Shown in pieces: positions 1-8,058 of a DNA stretch of 64,000 nucleotides. The DNA comes from Hyphomicrobiales bacterium. GTDB lineage: Bacteria > Pseudomonadota > Alphaproteobacteria > Rhizobiales > Rhizobiaceae. Position numbers and translations under genes: made by a program. Each line of letters starts with the position of its first letter. Positions within the stretch are counted from its first letter, which is position 1. The DNA is taken from the NCBI GenBank assembly GCA_900468285.1, contig UBTF01000003.1, positions 558,001 through 622,000 of the forward strand, read 5' to 3'. Under the pieces are notes generated by a model that did not search any database, had not been told where the DNA came from, and worked only from the letters and a program-made list of their open reading frames with translations.

Positions 1-636
1 GAACGGGTCTTCGCGTCTACGCGAAAATGGCTTGTGAGGGGAGCGTAGCAGGATGCGCGGAGCGACGAGACCGATGAAACGGCTATCATCACGGGCGCGC
101 AGTGCGTTCCAGCGAAGGCGGGATTTTTCCTGCTTCAGCCAAGAGAAATCATGGACGCGTGAAAGCTCTGAAAAATCTTCGAGCCCGACGGTGGATGGTG
201 CGGCGCCGGCAATGAACGGGCAGAATGCCGCTGCCGCGACCATGCCGATCTGCGACAGCGTGGTGATGGCGTCCACGCCGTCCACATCGTCAGGTGAAAA
301 ACTGTAATCGCCAACCATCATGCCTATGGGTTCGCCACCTGGCATTCCGAATTCGCGGTTATAGACAATCTCGAAAAGATGACTCTGGTCGAAGTCGGTG
401 GCTCTTTCCATGCTGCGGGCAAGTTCACGCCAGCTGGCGTTCAGGAGCTTGATCTTGACCTCCGGGCTGCGGCTGGCTTCACGCACCACCATCGCAAGGC
501 CGCGCCATCTCGCTTCCATGGCCTTGAACTCGGCATGGTGGAGGATGGCATTGACCTGCCGGTTCAGCGCATCATCGATGAGAGCGATGAGCTGATCGGC
601 CTGACTGCGAATGTCCGAAACGGACCTTTGCGGCAT
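1..636 (-). CDS. tssC: TssC-family T6SS sheath protein, second copy (partial, C-terminus outside window)
   Basis: The first 212 residues of a second VipB/ImpC-family sheath subunit are present; the rest lies beyond the window edge. I translated it directly. It begins MPQRSVSDIRSQADQLIALI and carries the family's FKAMEARWRGL, FGMPGGEPIGMMVGDY and DDSRFIGLVAPR blocks, which align with the same blocks of the intact TssC next to it. The ATG at 634-636 follows a GGAG seven bases upstream and sits 55 bp after the stop of the first tssC. Compared with that copy it lacks roughly the first 65 residues, so its N-terminus (the part that contacts TssB in known sheaths) is shorter. Two tandem tssC genes (TssC40/TssC41) are known in Agrobacterium, where only one is reported essential. 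The family call is secure; the role is inferred. Confidence 0.9.
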   Translation of the reverse strand, partial: MPQRSVSDIRSQADQLIALIDDALNRQVNAILHHAEFKAMEARWRGLAMVVREASRSPEVKIKLLNASWRELARSMERATDFDQSHLFEIVYNREFGMPGGEPIGMMVGDYSFSPDDVDGVDAITTLSQIGMVAAAAFCPFIAGAAPSTVGLEDFSELSRVHDFSWLKQEKSRLRWNALRARDDSRFIGLVAPRILLRSPHKPFSRRREDPF

Positions 637-691
637 GAATGGGCTCCGGGCAAGAAGGCTGGGAAGGGGGCAGGACGCCCCCTCCGCTTGA

Positions 692-2173
692 TCAGTTCTT
701 GGTTGGAATACGAGCAACCATGCGCAAGGACGTGGTGAGCTCTTCCATCTGCAGCCATGGACGCATCCAGGCAACGGCATTGTAGGCTCCAGGCTTGCCA
801 GGAATTTCCTGAACCGTGACCTTGGCATCGCGAAGCGGATATTTCGCCCGCGATTCTTCGCCCGCTTCGTCATTTGCGTTCACGTAGTTGGAAATCCAGC
901 GGTTTAGCCAGACTTCGCAATCCGAAGCCTCCATGAAGGAGCCGATCTTGTCGCGACCCATCACTTTCAGATAATGCGCGAACCGCGATGTCGCCATCAT
1001 GTAAGGCAGGCGGGCAGAAACAGCGGCATTCGCGGTAGCTTCCGGGCGGTCGTAGAGCTTCGGCTTGTGCGCTGTCTGTGCACCGAAGAAAACGGCATAG
1101 TCCGTGTTCTTGTAGTGGCAAAGCGGCAGGAAGCCCAACTTGCCAAGCTCAGCGTCACGGCGGTCGGTAATGCCGACTTCTGTTGGGCACTTCAGGTCCA
1201 GATCGCCATCGTCGCTGGAGAAGACATGCATCGGCAGGTTTTCGACCTTACCACCATTTTCCGCCCCGCGAATGGCCGTGCACCAGCCATATTTGGCAAA
1301 AGCATCGGTCAGTTTCGTGCCCATGACATAGGCCGCATTCATCCAGCAATACTGGTCATGCGGCAGGTCGCCATTTGGCGAACCGTTGGTTTCGTCATAG
1401 GCAAACTCATCAACCGGGTTTGTCTTCGGGCCATATGGCATTCGGGAAAGAACGCGGGGCAGGGCAAGCGTAACGAAGCGGGAATCGTCGCTCTCACGGA
1501 AACTACGCCACTTCGCGTATTCCACCGTGTCGAAAATCTTTTCGAGATCGCGGGGGCGTGCGAGATCGCGGTAATCGTCAAAGCCGAACATACGTGGGCT
1601 TGCGGCCGAGATGAACGGCGCAAATGCAGCCGCGGCAATTGACGAAGCGCCCTGCAGAAGCTGGACATCATCGAAAGAGTTGTCGAATTCGTAGTCACCG
1701 ATGATCGCACCCATCGGCTCGCCGCCAGGGGTTCCGAACTCGTCTTCGTAGATCGATTTGAACAGACGAGACTGGTCGAATTCAACGGCTTTCTCCAGAT
1801 CGCGTCCCAATTCCCGCTTCGAAGCATTCAGAACGCGGATCTTGAGATTGACGCTGGTTTCGGAATTCTTGACGAGATAGTTGAGCCCGCGCCACGTGCC
1901 CTCGAGCTTCGTAAATTCGGGCGATTGCATGATTGCGGCCAGCTGGCCTGAAATGGCCTTGTCAATTTCGGCAATTGCCTGATTGAGCGTGACGGTGAGG
2001 TTGCGGTCGTATTTGACCGTTCCTTTCAGCGCTTGGTCGGTCAGCGTACGCAGCAGGTTCTGGGCGCGGTCCGGTTCAGTCTGGCGTGTGGCAGCGACAA
2101 CTTTGGACAGCAGACCGCCATCCTGCTCGGTTGTTGGCTGTGCTTCATTCTTCAGCAGGCTCTCAGCGCTCAT
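692..2173 (-). CDS. tssC: T6SS contractile sheath large subunit TssC (VipB/ImpC)
   Basis: At 493 residues this is full length for TssC, which with TssB forms the contractile tube around Hcp in the cytoplasm. The N-terminal ~65 residues are a variable tail. Family blocks follow in order: the FTKLEGTWRGLNYLV region near residue 90, FGTPGGEPMGAIIGDYEFD near 150, DDSRFVTLALPRVL near 230, and the C-terminal core with MMATSRFAHYLKVMGRDKIG near 395 and LQMEELTTSLRMVARIP at the end. The start ATG follows AAGGA at a short distance. It lies 93 bp downstream of tssB and 55 bp upstream of a second tssC, in the leftward sheath/baseplate operon that continues off the window. Confidence 0.97.
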   Translation of the reverse strand: MSAESLLKNEAQPTTEQDGGLLSKVVAATRQTEPDRAQNLLRTLTDQALKGTVKYDRNLTVTLNQAIAEIDKAISGQLAAIMQSPEFTKLEGTWRGLNYLVKNSETSVNLKIRVLNASKRELGRDLEKAVEFDQSRLFKSIYEDEFGTPGGEPMGAIIGDYEFDNSFDDVQLLQGASSIAAAAFAPFISAASPRMFGFDDYRDLARPRDLEKIFDTVEYAKWRSFRESDDSRFVTLALPRVLSRMPYGPKTNPVDEFAYDETNGSPNGDLPHDQYCWMNAAYVMGTKLTDAFAKYGWCTAIRGAENGGKVENLPMHVFSSDDGDLDLKCPTEVGITDRRDAELGKLGFLPLCHYKNTDYAVFFGAQTAHKPKLYDRPEATANAAVSARLPYMMATSRFAHYLKVMGRDKIGSFMEASDCEVWLNRWISNYVNANDEAGEESRAKYPLRDAKVTVQEIPGKPGAYNAVAWMRPWLQMEELTTSLRMVARIPTKN

Positions 2174-2266
2174 TTTTCAATCCTTCCAAATGCGGCATCT
2201 GGGCCGCTAGAACAGGTGAAGCCCCGTGCGCCGGGGCCGTTCAAAGACGAATTCCTGCGCGCAAGA

Positions 2267-2776
2267 TTATTGCTGCGCGCCATTTTTCTCTTTCAACTCG
2301 GATACCAGCTTGCCGAGGTCGGTCTTGTTCTGAAGGATATCTTCGAGGAGCCGCTCAAGGTCTTCCGAACGGTCTGCCTTCGACAGAAGGTCACGCAGTT
2401 CGTTGCGCGCATCGAGCAGGGATTTCAGGGCCGGAACCTGATCCACCACCGAGGCAGGGAGAAAATCATCCATGCTCTCGAACTTCAGGCTGACCTGAAT
2501 GTCGGTGCCATCGTTCTGCAGGGTGTTGGGCACCGCGATGTTCAGCCCCGGTGTCATGCGGCGCATGACCTCATCGAAATTGTCCCGATCAATCTGAACG
2601 AATTTGCGTTCGCCAAACGGCTTCAAAGGCTGCGTCGGGTTGCCTGAGAAATCACCGAGAACGCCCACGACAAAAGGAAGCTCCTTGACGACCATCGCAC
2701 CTTCGGTTTCGACTTCGTATTTGATGTGGACGCGGGGTTTGCGAACCCGTTCCAGCTTCTCGTGTACACTTGCCAT
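2267..2776 (-). CDS. tssB: T6SS contractile sheath small subunit TssB (VipA/ImpB)
   Basis: This 169-residue protein is the expected size for TssB, the partner of TssC in the sheath. It opens with [20 protein letters not shown], then the conserved [15 protein letters not shown] block near residue 35 and the [20 protein letters not shown] block near 58-80, which are diagnostic of VipA/ImpB. The C-terminal third is a charged helix ([18 protein letters not shown]) of the kind used to bind TssC. An AGGAGG ribosome site lies just before the ATG. It follows tssA by 66 bp; that gap contains a short perfect inverted repeat at 2790-2804. Confidence 0.97.
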   Translation of the reverse strand: MASVHEKLERVRKPRVHIKYEVETEGAMVVKELPFVVGVLGDFSGNPTQPLKPFGERKFVQIDRDNFDEVMRRMTPGLNIAVPNTLQNDGTDIQVSLKFESMDDFLPASVVDQVPALKSLLDARNELRDLLSKADRSEDLERLLEDILQNKTDLGKLVSELKEKNGAQQ

Positions 2777-2789
2777 TAAAACCTCCTTG

Positions 2790-2804
2790 ATGCCCCCGGG
2801 GCAT
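2790..2804. repeat. Perfect 7-bp inverted repeat between tssA and tssB
   Basis: ATGCCCC and GGGGCAT flank a single C in the short tssA-tssB spacer, just upstream of the tssB ribosome site. It may be an RNA hairpin that adjusts tssB expression within the operon, but the one-base loop would have to open, and there is no U-tract. Function is unknown. Confidence 0.35.
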
Positions 2805-2842
2805 TGCTGACTGAAGTGAGGGAAAATGCCCCCGTGGTTTCG

Positions 2843-3919
2843 TTATTTTCCGGTATTCTCGCCGTTCGGTTTTATACCCGCCGCTGTGAGCACGGCGTTG
2901 CGTGCCTGCGCCTCGGGTAAAAGCTCTGCGAGCAGTTCTGAAAAATCCATGCGCCCCCTGCGAACCAGCGTTTCAATGGCCAGCGAGATTGGAGAATGCG
3001 GCTCCATCCGGCGGAAGTAACGCGCAACTGCAAGAAGAGTTTCAAACGCTTCGTCACGCGAAGCGATTTCTTCTGGATTTTTTACGACTGTTTTTTGAAC
3101 CGTTGGCTGTGCTGCGTCGCTGCCTTCGTTCGCTATCCGTGCAATCTCCTCGGATTGTGCAGGGCTCTCGTCCCGCCCGCCGAGTGCTCTGATCGCGGCT
3201 GCCACCCCAATTAAAATATTCCGGATATTAGAGCTTGCAGGCGCATTCGGCCCGCATTTCTGCGACAGCAGCGACGTGATGTCGTCGAATAGTGAGAGGC
3301 AGGCGTTGACGTCGGCCAGATGCGCAGACATGGCCGCCACACCGGCTTCGGAAGCCGCATTGTAGAGCTCTTCCTTGCGTTTCGTTTCGGACGATCGCTG
3401 CGCCAGCTGAAAATCCCAGAGCGTGTTTTCACCAAATTTCCCACCGGGAATGAGAGAGCTCAGACGCAGCGGCTGGATGAGCGTTCCTTCGCTGCCAATG
3501 CCGTTCAAGCCAGCAAAGGGTGCAAATCTTTCGTCGTCATCTTCGTCGCTGATCGAGTGAATTGAATCCCAGTGGTTGTAAAATATATCATGTGTAACGC
3601 GGTAAACTTCTCGCAGCCCGGGAAAGCCTTTCAAACGTAATTCTGCTTCAGCAAGCCATGCTAATATTTCGATATCGCGACTTTCCGAATATATAATATG
3701 CAATCCGAGATTGCTGACCTCGGTCCAATTGTTGGAAACACGTAGAACTTCTTGTGGTGAGACAGTACGTTCTTCAGCTCTTGCTTGGTTGCGCTCATCC
3801 TTAATTTTATAATATAGTTCACGTGTTCTTTGGTTTCTACGAATATTTTCTCCGCAGTCGCCAAGATATTCTATTGAAGCAATGTCTTTTGTGAGTTCCA
3901 AATCGAGTTTATCCCTCAT
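2843..3919 (-). CDS. tssA: T6SS baseplate/cap protein TssA (ImpA)
   Basis: This 358-residue protein is first in the leftward T6SS operon. TssA organises baseplate, tube and sheath assembly. The ImpA N-terminal domain is visible around residues 12-150: CGENIRRNQRTRELYYKIKD, a tryptophan-containing NNWTEVSNLGLHI segment, then ILAWLAEAELRLKGFPGLRE and FYNHWDSIHSISDEDDDER, all typical of ImpA_N. The C-terminal third has the TSRDEAFETLLAVARYFRRMEPHSP-like block (ends near residue 330) seen in the shorter TssA class. No strong Shine-Dalgarno precedes the ATG. The first ~300 bases of coding sequence are clearly more AT-rich than the rest of the operon. It is divergent from tssH across a 201 bp promoter region. 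Confidence 0.93.
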   Translation of the reverse strand: MRDKLDLELTKDIASIEYLGDCGENIRRNQRTRELYYKIKDERNQARAEERTVSPQEVLRVSNNWTEVSNLGLHIIYSESRDIEILAWLAEAELRLKGFPGLREVYRVTHDIFYNHWDSIHSISDEDDDERFAPFAGLNGIGSEGTLIQPLRLSSLIPGGKFGENTLWDFQLAQRSSETKRKEELYNAASEAGVAAMSAHLADVNACLSLFDDITSLLSQKCGPNAPASSNIRNILIGVAAAIRALGGRDESPAQSEEIARIANEGSDAAQPTVQKTVVKNPEEIASRDEAFETLLAVARYFRRMEPHSPISLAIETLVRRGRMDFSELLAELLPEAQARNAVLTAAGIKPNGENTGK

Positions 3920-4120
3920 AAAGCGTGTTGGTGAAGTGTCTGTTACTTCCGTTACGTAAGGTTATTCACTAACCAGACTTATGGAAAATGAGGCATAATT
4001 GTGGCGACTTGCTTTTAAACTCGTCAAATAAAAAAGCAACTTTTGGCTGGACAAGATAGTTTTAGCAACCTAACTATGCCACGTCACGTTGTGGAATGAT
4101 CCAAACCGGAGGCTCGCTGC
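3920..4120. promoter_or_regulatory. Divergent promoter region between tssA and tssH
   Basis: This 201 bp AT-rich spacer separates the two divergent T6SS operons and must hold both promoters. The visible landmarks are a TTACGTAA palindrome near 3951-3958 close to the tssA start, and a CGGAGG ribosome site about 10 bases before the tssH ATG. I could not assign -35/-10 boxes with confidence. Confidence 0.55.
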
Positions 4121-6781
4121 ATGTCGCAAATCGATCTCAATCGCCTGGTGGAAGCGCTTGAGCCTGAGCTGCGTGTCTCCCTGGAGGAGGCTGCATCCAT
4201 CGCGGCGAGGCGTGGACACCAGTTTGTAGATATTTCTCACTGGTTGTGTGCAGTTGTGGAAACTGGCAGCCATGCTGACATTCTCAAACAACTTCAGATA
4301 CCTCTCGACAAATTTCACGCCGAAATCGACCGCGCGCTTGATGAGGCGGCAGTAGGAGACGGCGAGGCTCTTGCGCTTTCCCAGAACGTGCTGACCGCGG
4401 GTCGTGAGGCCTGGTTGCTGGCTTCACTCCAGGATGGCCATCCAAGGATTTCCTTGCTTCATCTTCTCCTTTCACTGGATGAAGACGCGTCACTACGCAG
4501 CATGGTTCGCGCAGCGTTTCCTTCCCTGAAACTCATGGATCGCGGTGCTCTTGAGCGTTTGCGAAGCGAAATTGGCGCGCAGTCTGCAGAAAATGGGAGC
4601 GATCTGGTCACTGCCGCTAAGGGCAAGGACCAGAATGATTTCTTGCGGCTCTATACGCAGGACATGACAGAAGACGCACGCGCTGGAAAGCTCGATCCTG
4701 TCATCGGCCGTGACGACGAGTTGCGACAGATGGTGGATATCCTGACGCGTCGGCGTCAGAACAATCCCATCCTGGTGGGGGAGGCGGGTGTCGGCAAGAC
4801 GGCGGTGGCCGAGGCGCTGGCGCTTGAAATTGTGTCAGGCAATGTGCCGGAAAAGTTGAGATCCGTTCGGCTCTTGAGCCTCGATCTATCACTTCTTCAA
4901 GCTGGTGCGGGGGTCAAGGGCGAGTTTGAGCGGCGTCTGCACGGCGTGATAGACGCCGTCAAACGTTCAGCCGACCCGATCATCCTATTTATCGATGAAG
5001 CCCACGGTCTTGTAGGTGCCGGTGGCGCCAGCGGGCAGGGTGACGCCGCCAATATTCTGAAGCCGGCTCTTGCCAGAGGCGAAGTCCGCACCGTCGCTGC
5101 AACGACGTGGAGCGAATATAAAAAATACTTCGAGAAAGACGCTGCGCTGACCCGGCGGTTTCAGCCGGTGCACGTGCGTGAGCCTGATGAGGCAACAGCA
5201 ATTCGGATGTTGCGCGGCGTAGCCGACAGCTTCGTTGAGCACCACGGCGTTACGATTCGCGACGAGGCTATAGTCGCAGCTGTTCGGCTTTCCGCTCGCT
5301 ACATGCCTTCGCGGCAACTGCCGGACAAGGCGGTCAGTCTTCTCGATACGGCGTCTGCGGCCGTTTCCCTCGCCCGCCAGACCTTGCCCGAAAAGCTGCG
5401 TTTGATGGAAAATGAGCGTAGATTGCTGACGACAGAGCTCGATTGGCTGGTACGCGAACCTTCCAGTGAAGAGCAGACTGCCCGTGTCGATGCCATCAAG
5501 ACTGAAATCGGAAATCTGAATACGGCCATCGAGGGGCTTCGCGCACGTTATGACGCCGAGATTAACGCACTTGCCGATCAAGAAAATGGCAAGGCTCAAT
5601 CATCGGAGGCCGCACGCGGCAAGAAGCGGAAGCCGCTGGCCATTGCTCCGGATAACAGCGACGAGAAGCTGGTGCCGACCGTCGTAGACCGCGAGATGAT
5701 AGCGGCGGTTGTCTCACGCTGGACTGGCATTCCGCTCGGCAAGCTTCTGGCCGACCAAATCGAAAGCGCGAAGTCGCTCGATCATCGCATGAAGCAGAGA
5801 GTGATCGGACAAGACTGGGCGATCGACCGCATTGCAGATGCCATGCGTGCCGCCCGCGCAGGCCTCTCCGACCCACGCCGTCCACCTGCCGTATTCCTGC
5901 TGGTTGGCATGTCCGGCACGGGGAAGACGGAAACTGCTCTTTCGCTGGCGGATTTGCTTTACGGCGGCAACAGCCATCTGACCACGATCAATATGTCTGA
6001 GTTTAAGGAAGAGCATAAGGTTTCGCTGCTCCTGGGCTCACCACCCGGCTACGTTGGATATGGCGAAGGCGGCGTTTTGACGGAAGCTGTCCGCCGCCGA
6101 CCGTTCGGCGTCCTGTTGCTTGACGAAATCGATAAGGCCCATCCTGGCGTGCAGGATATATTTTATCAGGTTTTCGACAAGGGCATGTTGAAGGACGGCG
6201 AGGGCCGCGACATCGACTTCAAGAACACCACCATTTTCATGACTGCCAACACCGGATCCGAACTTCTGACTGCGCTGGCCGCGGATCCGGACACGATGCC
6301 CGATGCCGAGGCTTTGGAAGCTATGCTGATGCCGGAGCTGACGAAGCAGTTCAAGCCAGCATTTTTGGGTCGGACGGTGATCCTCCCCTTCATGCCTCTT
6401 GGTGCGGAACAGCTCTCGCGCATCGTGGATATGCAGATCGCTAAAGTCAGCGAGCGCGTCCATGACGCCTATGGCACGGAACTGGTTCTTTCCGATGCTG
6501 CGCGGCAGGCGCTGGTTGGCCGCGCAGGGTCTAGCGAAATTGGCGCACGCGCCATCGAAATCATGATCGGCAGGGATCTGTTGCCGCCACTCTCCAGCTT
6601 TTTCCTCGAGAAGGTCATTGCTGGCGAAAAGGTGAAAAACATCACGGTCGATTTTGATGAACGCGGTTTCGGCATTCGTGTCGGAGCGGCTGGGGAGACT
6701 GACGAATTCGCAGCAGCCGCCAAGGGTGCAGTGGATAAGGTTGCCGCGTCGGATGGGGTGTCCCGACGCATGCGGCAGTAG
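4121..6781 (+). CDS. tssH: T6SS sheath-disassembly ATPase TssH (ClpV)
   Basis: This 886-residue AAA+ unfoldase recycles contracted TssB/TssC sheaths. It has a Clp N-domain (residues ~5-150), a first AAA+ module with Walker A GEAGVGKT at 220-227 and a Walker B-like ILFIDEAHGLVGAGG block, a coiled middle domain (~400-500), and a second module with GMSGTGKT at 596-603, LLLDEIDKAHP and a C-terminal D2-small domain. The N-domain begins LNRLVEALEPELRVSLEEAA, typical of ClpV rather than ClpB. A CGGAGG precedes the ATG. It opens the rightward Hcp operon, 60 bp before hcp, an arrangement also known from Agrobacterium T6SS. Confidence 0.97.
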   Translation: MSQIDLNRLVEALEPELRVSLEEAASIAARRGHQFVDISHWLCAVVETGSHADILKQLQIPLDKFHAEIDRALDEAAVGDGEALALSQNVLTAGREAWLLASLQDGHPRISLLHLLLSLDEDASLRSMVRAAFPSLKLMDRGALERLRSEIGAQSAENGSDLVTAAKGKDQNDFLRLYTQDMTEDARAGKLDPVIGRDDELRQMVDILTRRRQNNPILVGEAGVGKTAVAEALALEIVSGNVPEKLRSVRLLSLDLSLLQAGAGVKGEFERRLHGVIDAVKRSADPIILFIDEAHGLVGAGGASGQGDAANILKPALARGEVRTVAATTWSEYKKYFEKDAALTRRFQPVHVREPDEATAIRMLRGVADSFVEHHGVTIRDEAIVAAVRLSARYMPSRQLPDKAVSLLDTASAAVSLARQTLPEKLRLMENERRLLTTELDWLVREPSSEEQTARVDAIKTEIGNLNTAIEGLRARYDAEINALADQENGKAQSSEAARGKKRKPLAIAPDNSDEKLVPTVVDREMIAAVVSRWTGIPLGKLLADQIESAKSLDHRMKQRVIGQDWAIDRIADAMRAARAGLSDPRRPPAVFLLVGMSGTGKTETALSLADLLYGGNSHLTTINMSEFKEEHKVSLLLGSPPGYVGYGEGGVLTEAVRRRPFGVLLLDEIDKAHPGVQDIFYQVFDKGMLKDGEGRDIDFKNTTIFMTANTGSELLTALAADPDTMPDAEALEAMLMPELTKQFKPAFLGRTVILPFMPLGAEQLSRIVDMQIAKVSERVHDAYGTELVLSDAARQALVGRAGSSEIGARAIEIMIGRDLLPPLSSFFLEKVIAGEKVKNITVDFDERGFGIRVGAAGETDEFAAAAKGAVDKVAASDGVSRRMRQ

Positions 6782-6841
6782 TGGAAAGGCAAACACGGCC
6801 TCGGAGCAAGAGGTCTTTCATCAGCTACAGGAGCTTACAGT

Positions 6842-7318
6842 ATGCCAATTTATTTGCAGATCGACGGTATTCAGGGTGACGCGACCCATGAGGAACACCG
6901 CAAATGGATGGATATCGAGGCCATTCATTGGAATGTTTCACGCAACATGAACACGTCTGCGGGTTCTGCTGCAAACCGTGAAGCCTCCGAACCGACCATT
7001 TCGGAAGTCATTCTGACGAAGGTAAGCGACTCGTCCTCCACCAAGCTCTTCAGCGAGGCGTGCTCTGGCCGCCAGGGCAAGCTTGCCACCATTCACCTCG
7101 TTACCACGGGTGATCCAGGCAACACCTACATCCAGTACCTGCTGACGAACACGCTGATCGCCAGCTATTCTGTCGACTCCAGTGGCGACCGTCCGGTTGA
7201 GACAATCAAGCTCAACTTCACCAAGATGGAAGTCAAGTACACGCCAGCTGACGAGAACAACACGCAGCAGGCTCCAATGATCGCCTCCTACGATCTTGCC
7301 ACCACCAAGGCTGGCTAA
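6842..7318 (+). CDS. hcp: T6SS inner-tube protein Hcp (TssD)
   Basis: This 158-residue protein matches the Hcp family, whose hexameric rings stack into the expelled tube and also carry small effectors. It opens MPIYLQIDGIQGDATHEEHR, followed by the family blocks WMDIEAIHWNVSRNM, the SEVILTKVSDSSSTKLFSEA block near residue 60, and the C-terminal VETIKLNFTKMEVKYTP strand pair. AGGAG lies about ten bases before the ATG. A strong hairpin follows the stop codon (7328-7355), which would let hcp be expressed above the downstream genes. Confidence 0.96.
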   Translation: MPIYLQIDGIQGDATHEEHRKWMDIEAIHWNVSRNMNTSAGSAANREASEPTISEVILTKVSDSSSTKLFSEACSGRQGKLATIHLVTTGDPGNTYIQYLLTNTLIASYSVDSSGDRPVETIKLNFTKMEVKYTPADENNTQQAPMIASYDLATTKAG

Positions 7319-7327
7319 CAGGCTTCA

Positions 7328-7355
7328 TCCGGCGCCTCTTTATAGGGGCGCCGGA
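7328..7355 (+). terminator. GC-rich hairpin just after hcp (partial terminator or mRNA-stabilising stem)
   Basis: A 9-bp perfect stem (TCCGGCGCC with GGCGCCGGA) encloses a 10-base loop, starting 10 bases after the hcp stop. The following bases are only mildly T-rich. Since the next genes read on in the same direction, attenuation or 3'-end protection of hcp mRNA is more likely than full termination. Confidence 0.6.
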
Positions 7356-7450
7356 GTTCATTTCTCGCATATCGGCCACCGGCCAATCGGGAATGCCTTT
7401 AGTCAAAAATTTTGCCCCTCAGTGTGGCTTGTTACTGGGAGAAATTACCG

Positions 7451-7951
7451 ATGCCCAATTTTGCTGTCTCTACCGATTCATTTACCGTACGCCCGGTGCG
7501 GGAAGATGAGGTCGTTCCCGTCAAACGCATGGGGCGTGGGCCTGACCTGTCCTATTTGACGCAGGCGGATGGACCACGACAACTCAATTCTCGCATGGCT
7601 GTTGGCGGCGCCGTCGCTGCCGTTTTCAGTCAGATATCGGGCGGGGTGAACGAATACTCGCTATCAGTCTGGCTGAAAAAATGGCTGAAGGCGAATGATG
7701 CCAAGATCAAGCAGGCCATGCTTGAGAAGGGGCACTCCGCATTCGCGGTGCAGGTCAATTACGCTGTTGGAAATTCTTTCGGCAACCAGATGTTCATGTC
7801 TCGAGACATCTACCTACTCGGCACGGCCCCATCCGCGAAAGAGATCGGCACGGTCCTCACGCCTGAGCTGATGTTCGGCCCCAAGATCGATGACGTCCCT
7901 AACAATGCAACGAAATTCAAATACGCATACCTCGTCGGTGAGCGTCTCTAA
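7451..7951 (+). CDS. Unknown T6SS-operon protein between hcp and vgrG
   Basis: This is a 166-residue soluble protein I do not recognise. I chose the ATG at 7451 because GGGAG lies nine bases upstream; an upstream ATG in frame at 7412 has no such signal. There is no signal peptide or membrane segment. The N-terminal ~40 residues are extended and charged (TVRPVREDEVVPVKRMGRGP), followed by a helical segment rich in Lys (SVWLKKWLKANDAKIKQAML) and a C-terminal beta-rich part (MSRDIYLLGTAPSAKEIGTV). No cysteine is present, so it is not a Cys-His amidase of the Tae type. Position between hcp and vgrG suggests a T6SS accessory or cargo role; that is inference only. Confidence 0.7.
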   Translation: MPNFAVSTDSFTVRPVREDEVVPVKRMGRGPDLSYLTQADGPRQLNSRMAVGGAVAAVFSQISGGVNEYSLSVWLKKWLKANDAKIKQAMLEKGHSAFAVQVNYAVGNSFGNQMFMSRDIYLLGTAPSAKEIGTVLTPELMFGPKIDDVPNNATKFKYAYLVGERL

Positions 7952-8058
7952 TCGGCAATTGAGCGACAGAACCAATGCGAGCTTGATGCAAACAATGACG
8001 GAGAAATCCGTGACTGTCGTTCAACTTTGCATTTCAGTGTGGTAGCGAAAGATAGACC

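Noticed and set aside
3991..4006. Possible sigma-54 promoter (GG-N10-GC) upstream of tssH
   Set aside because: Only the GG/GC spacing fits; the surrounding bases match the TGGCAC-N5-TTGC consensus poorly and the DNA is AT-rich, so chance is likely.
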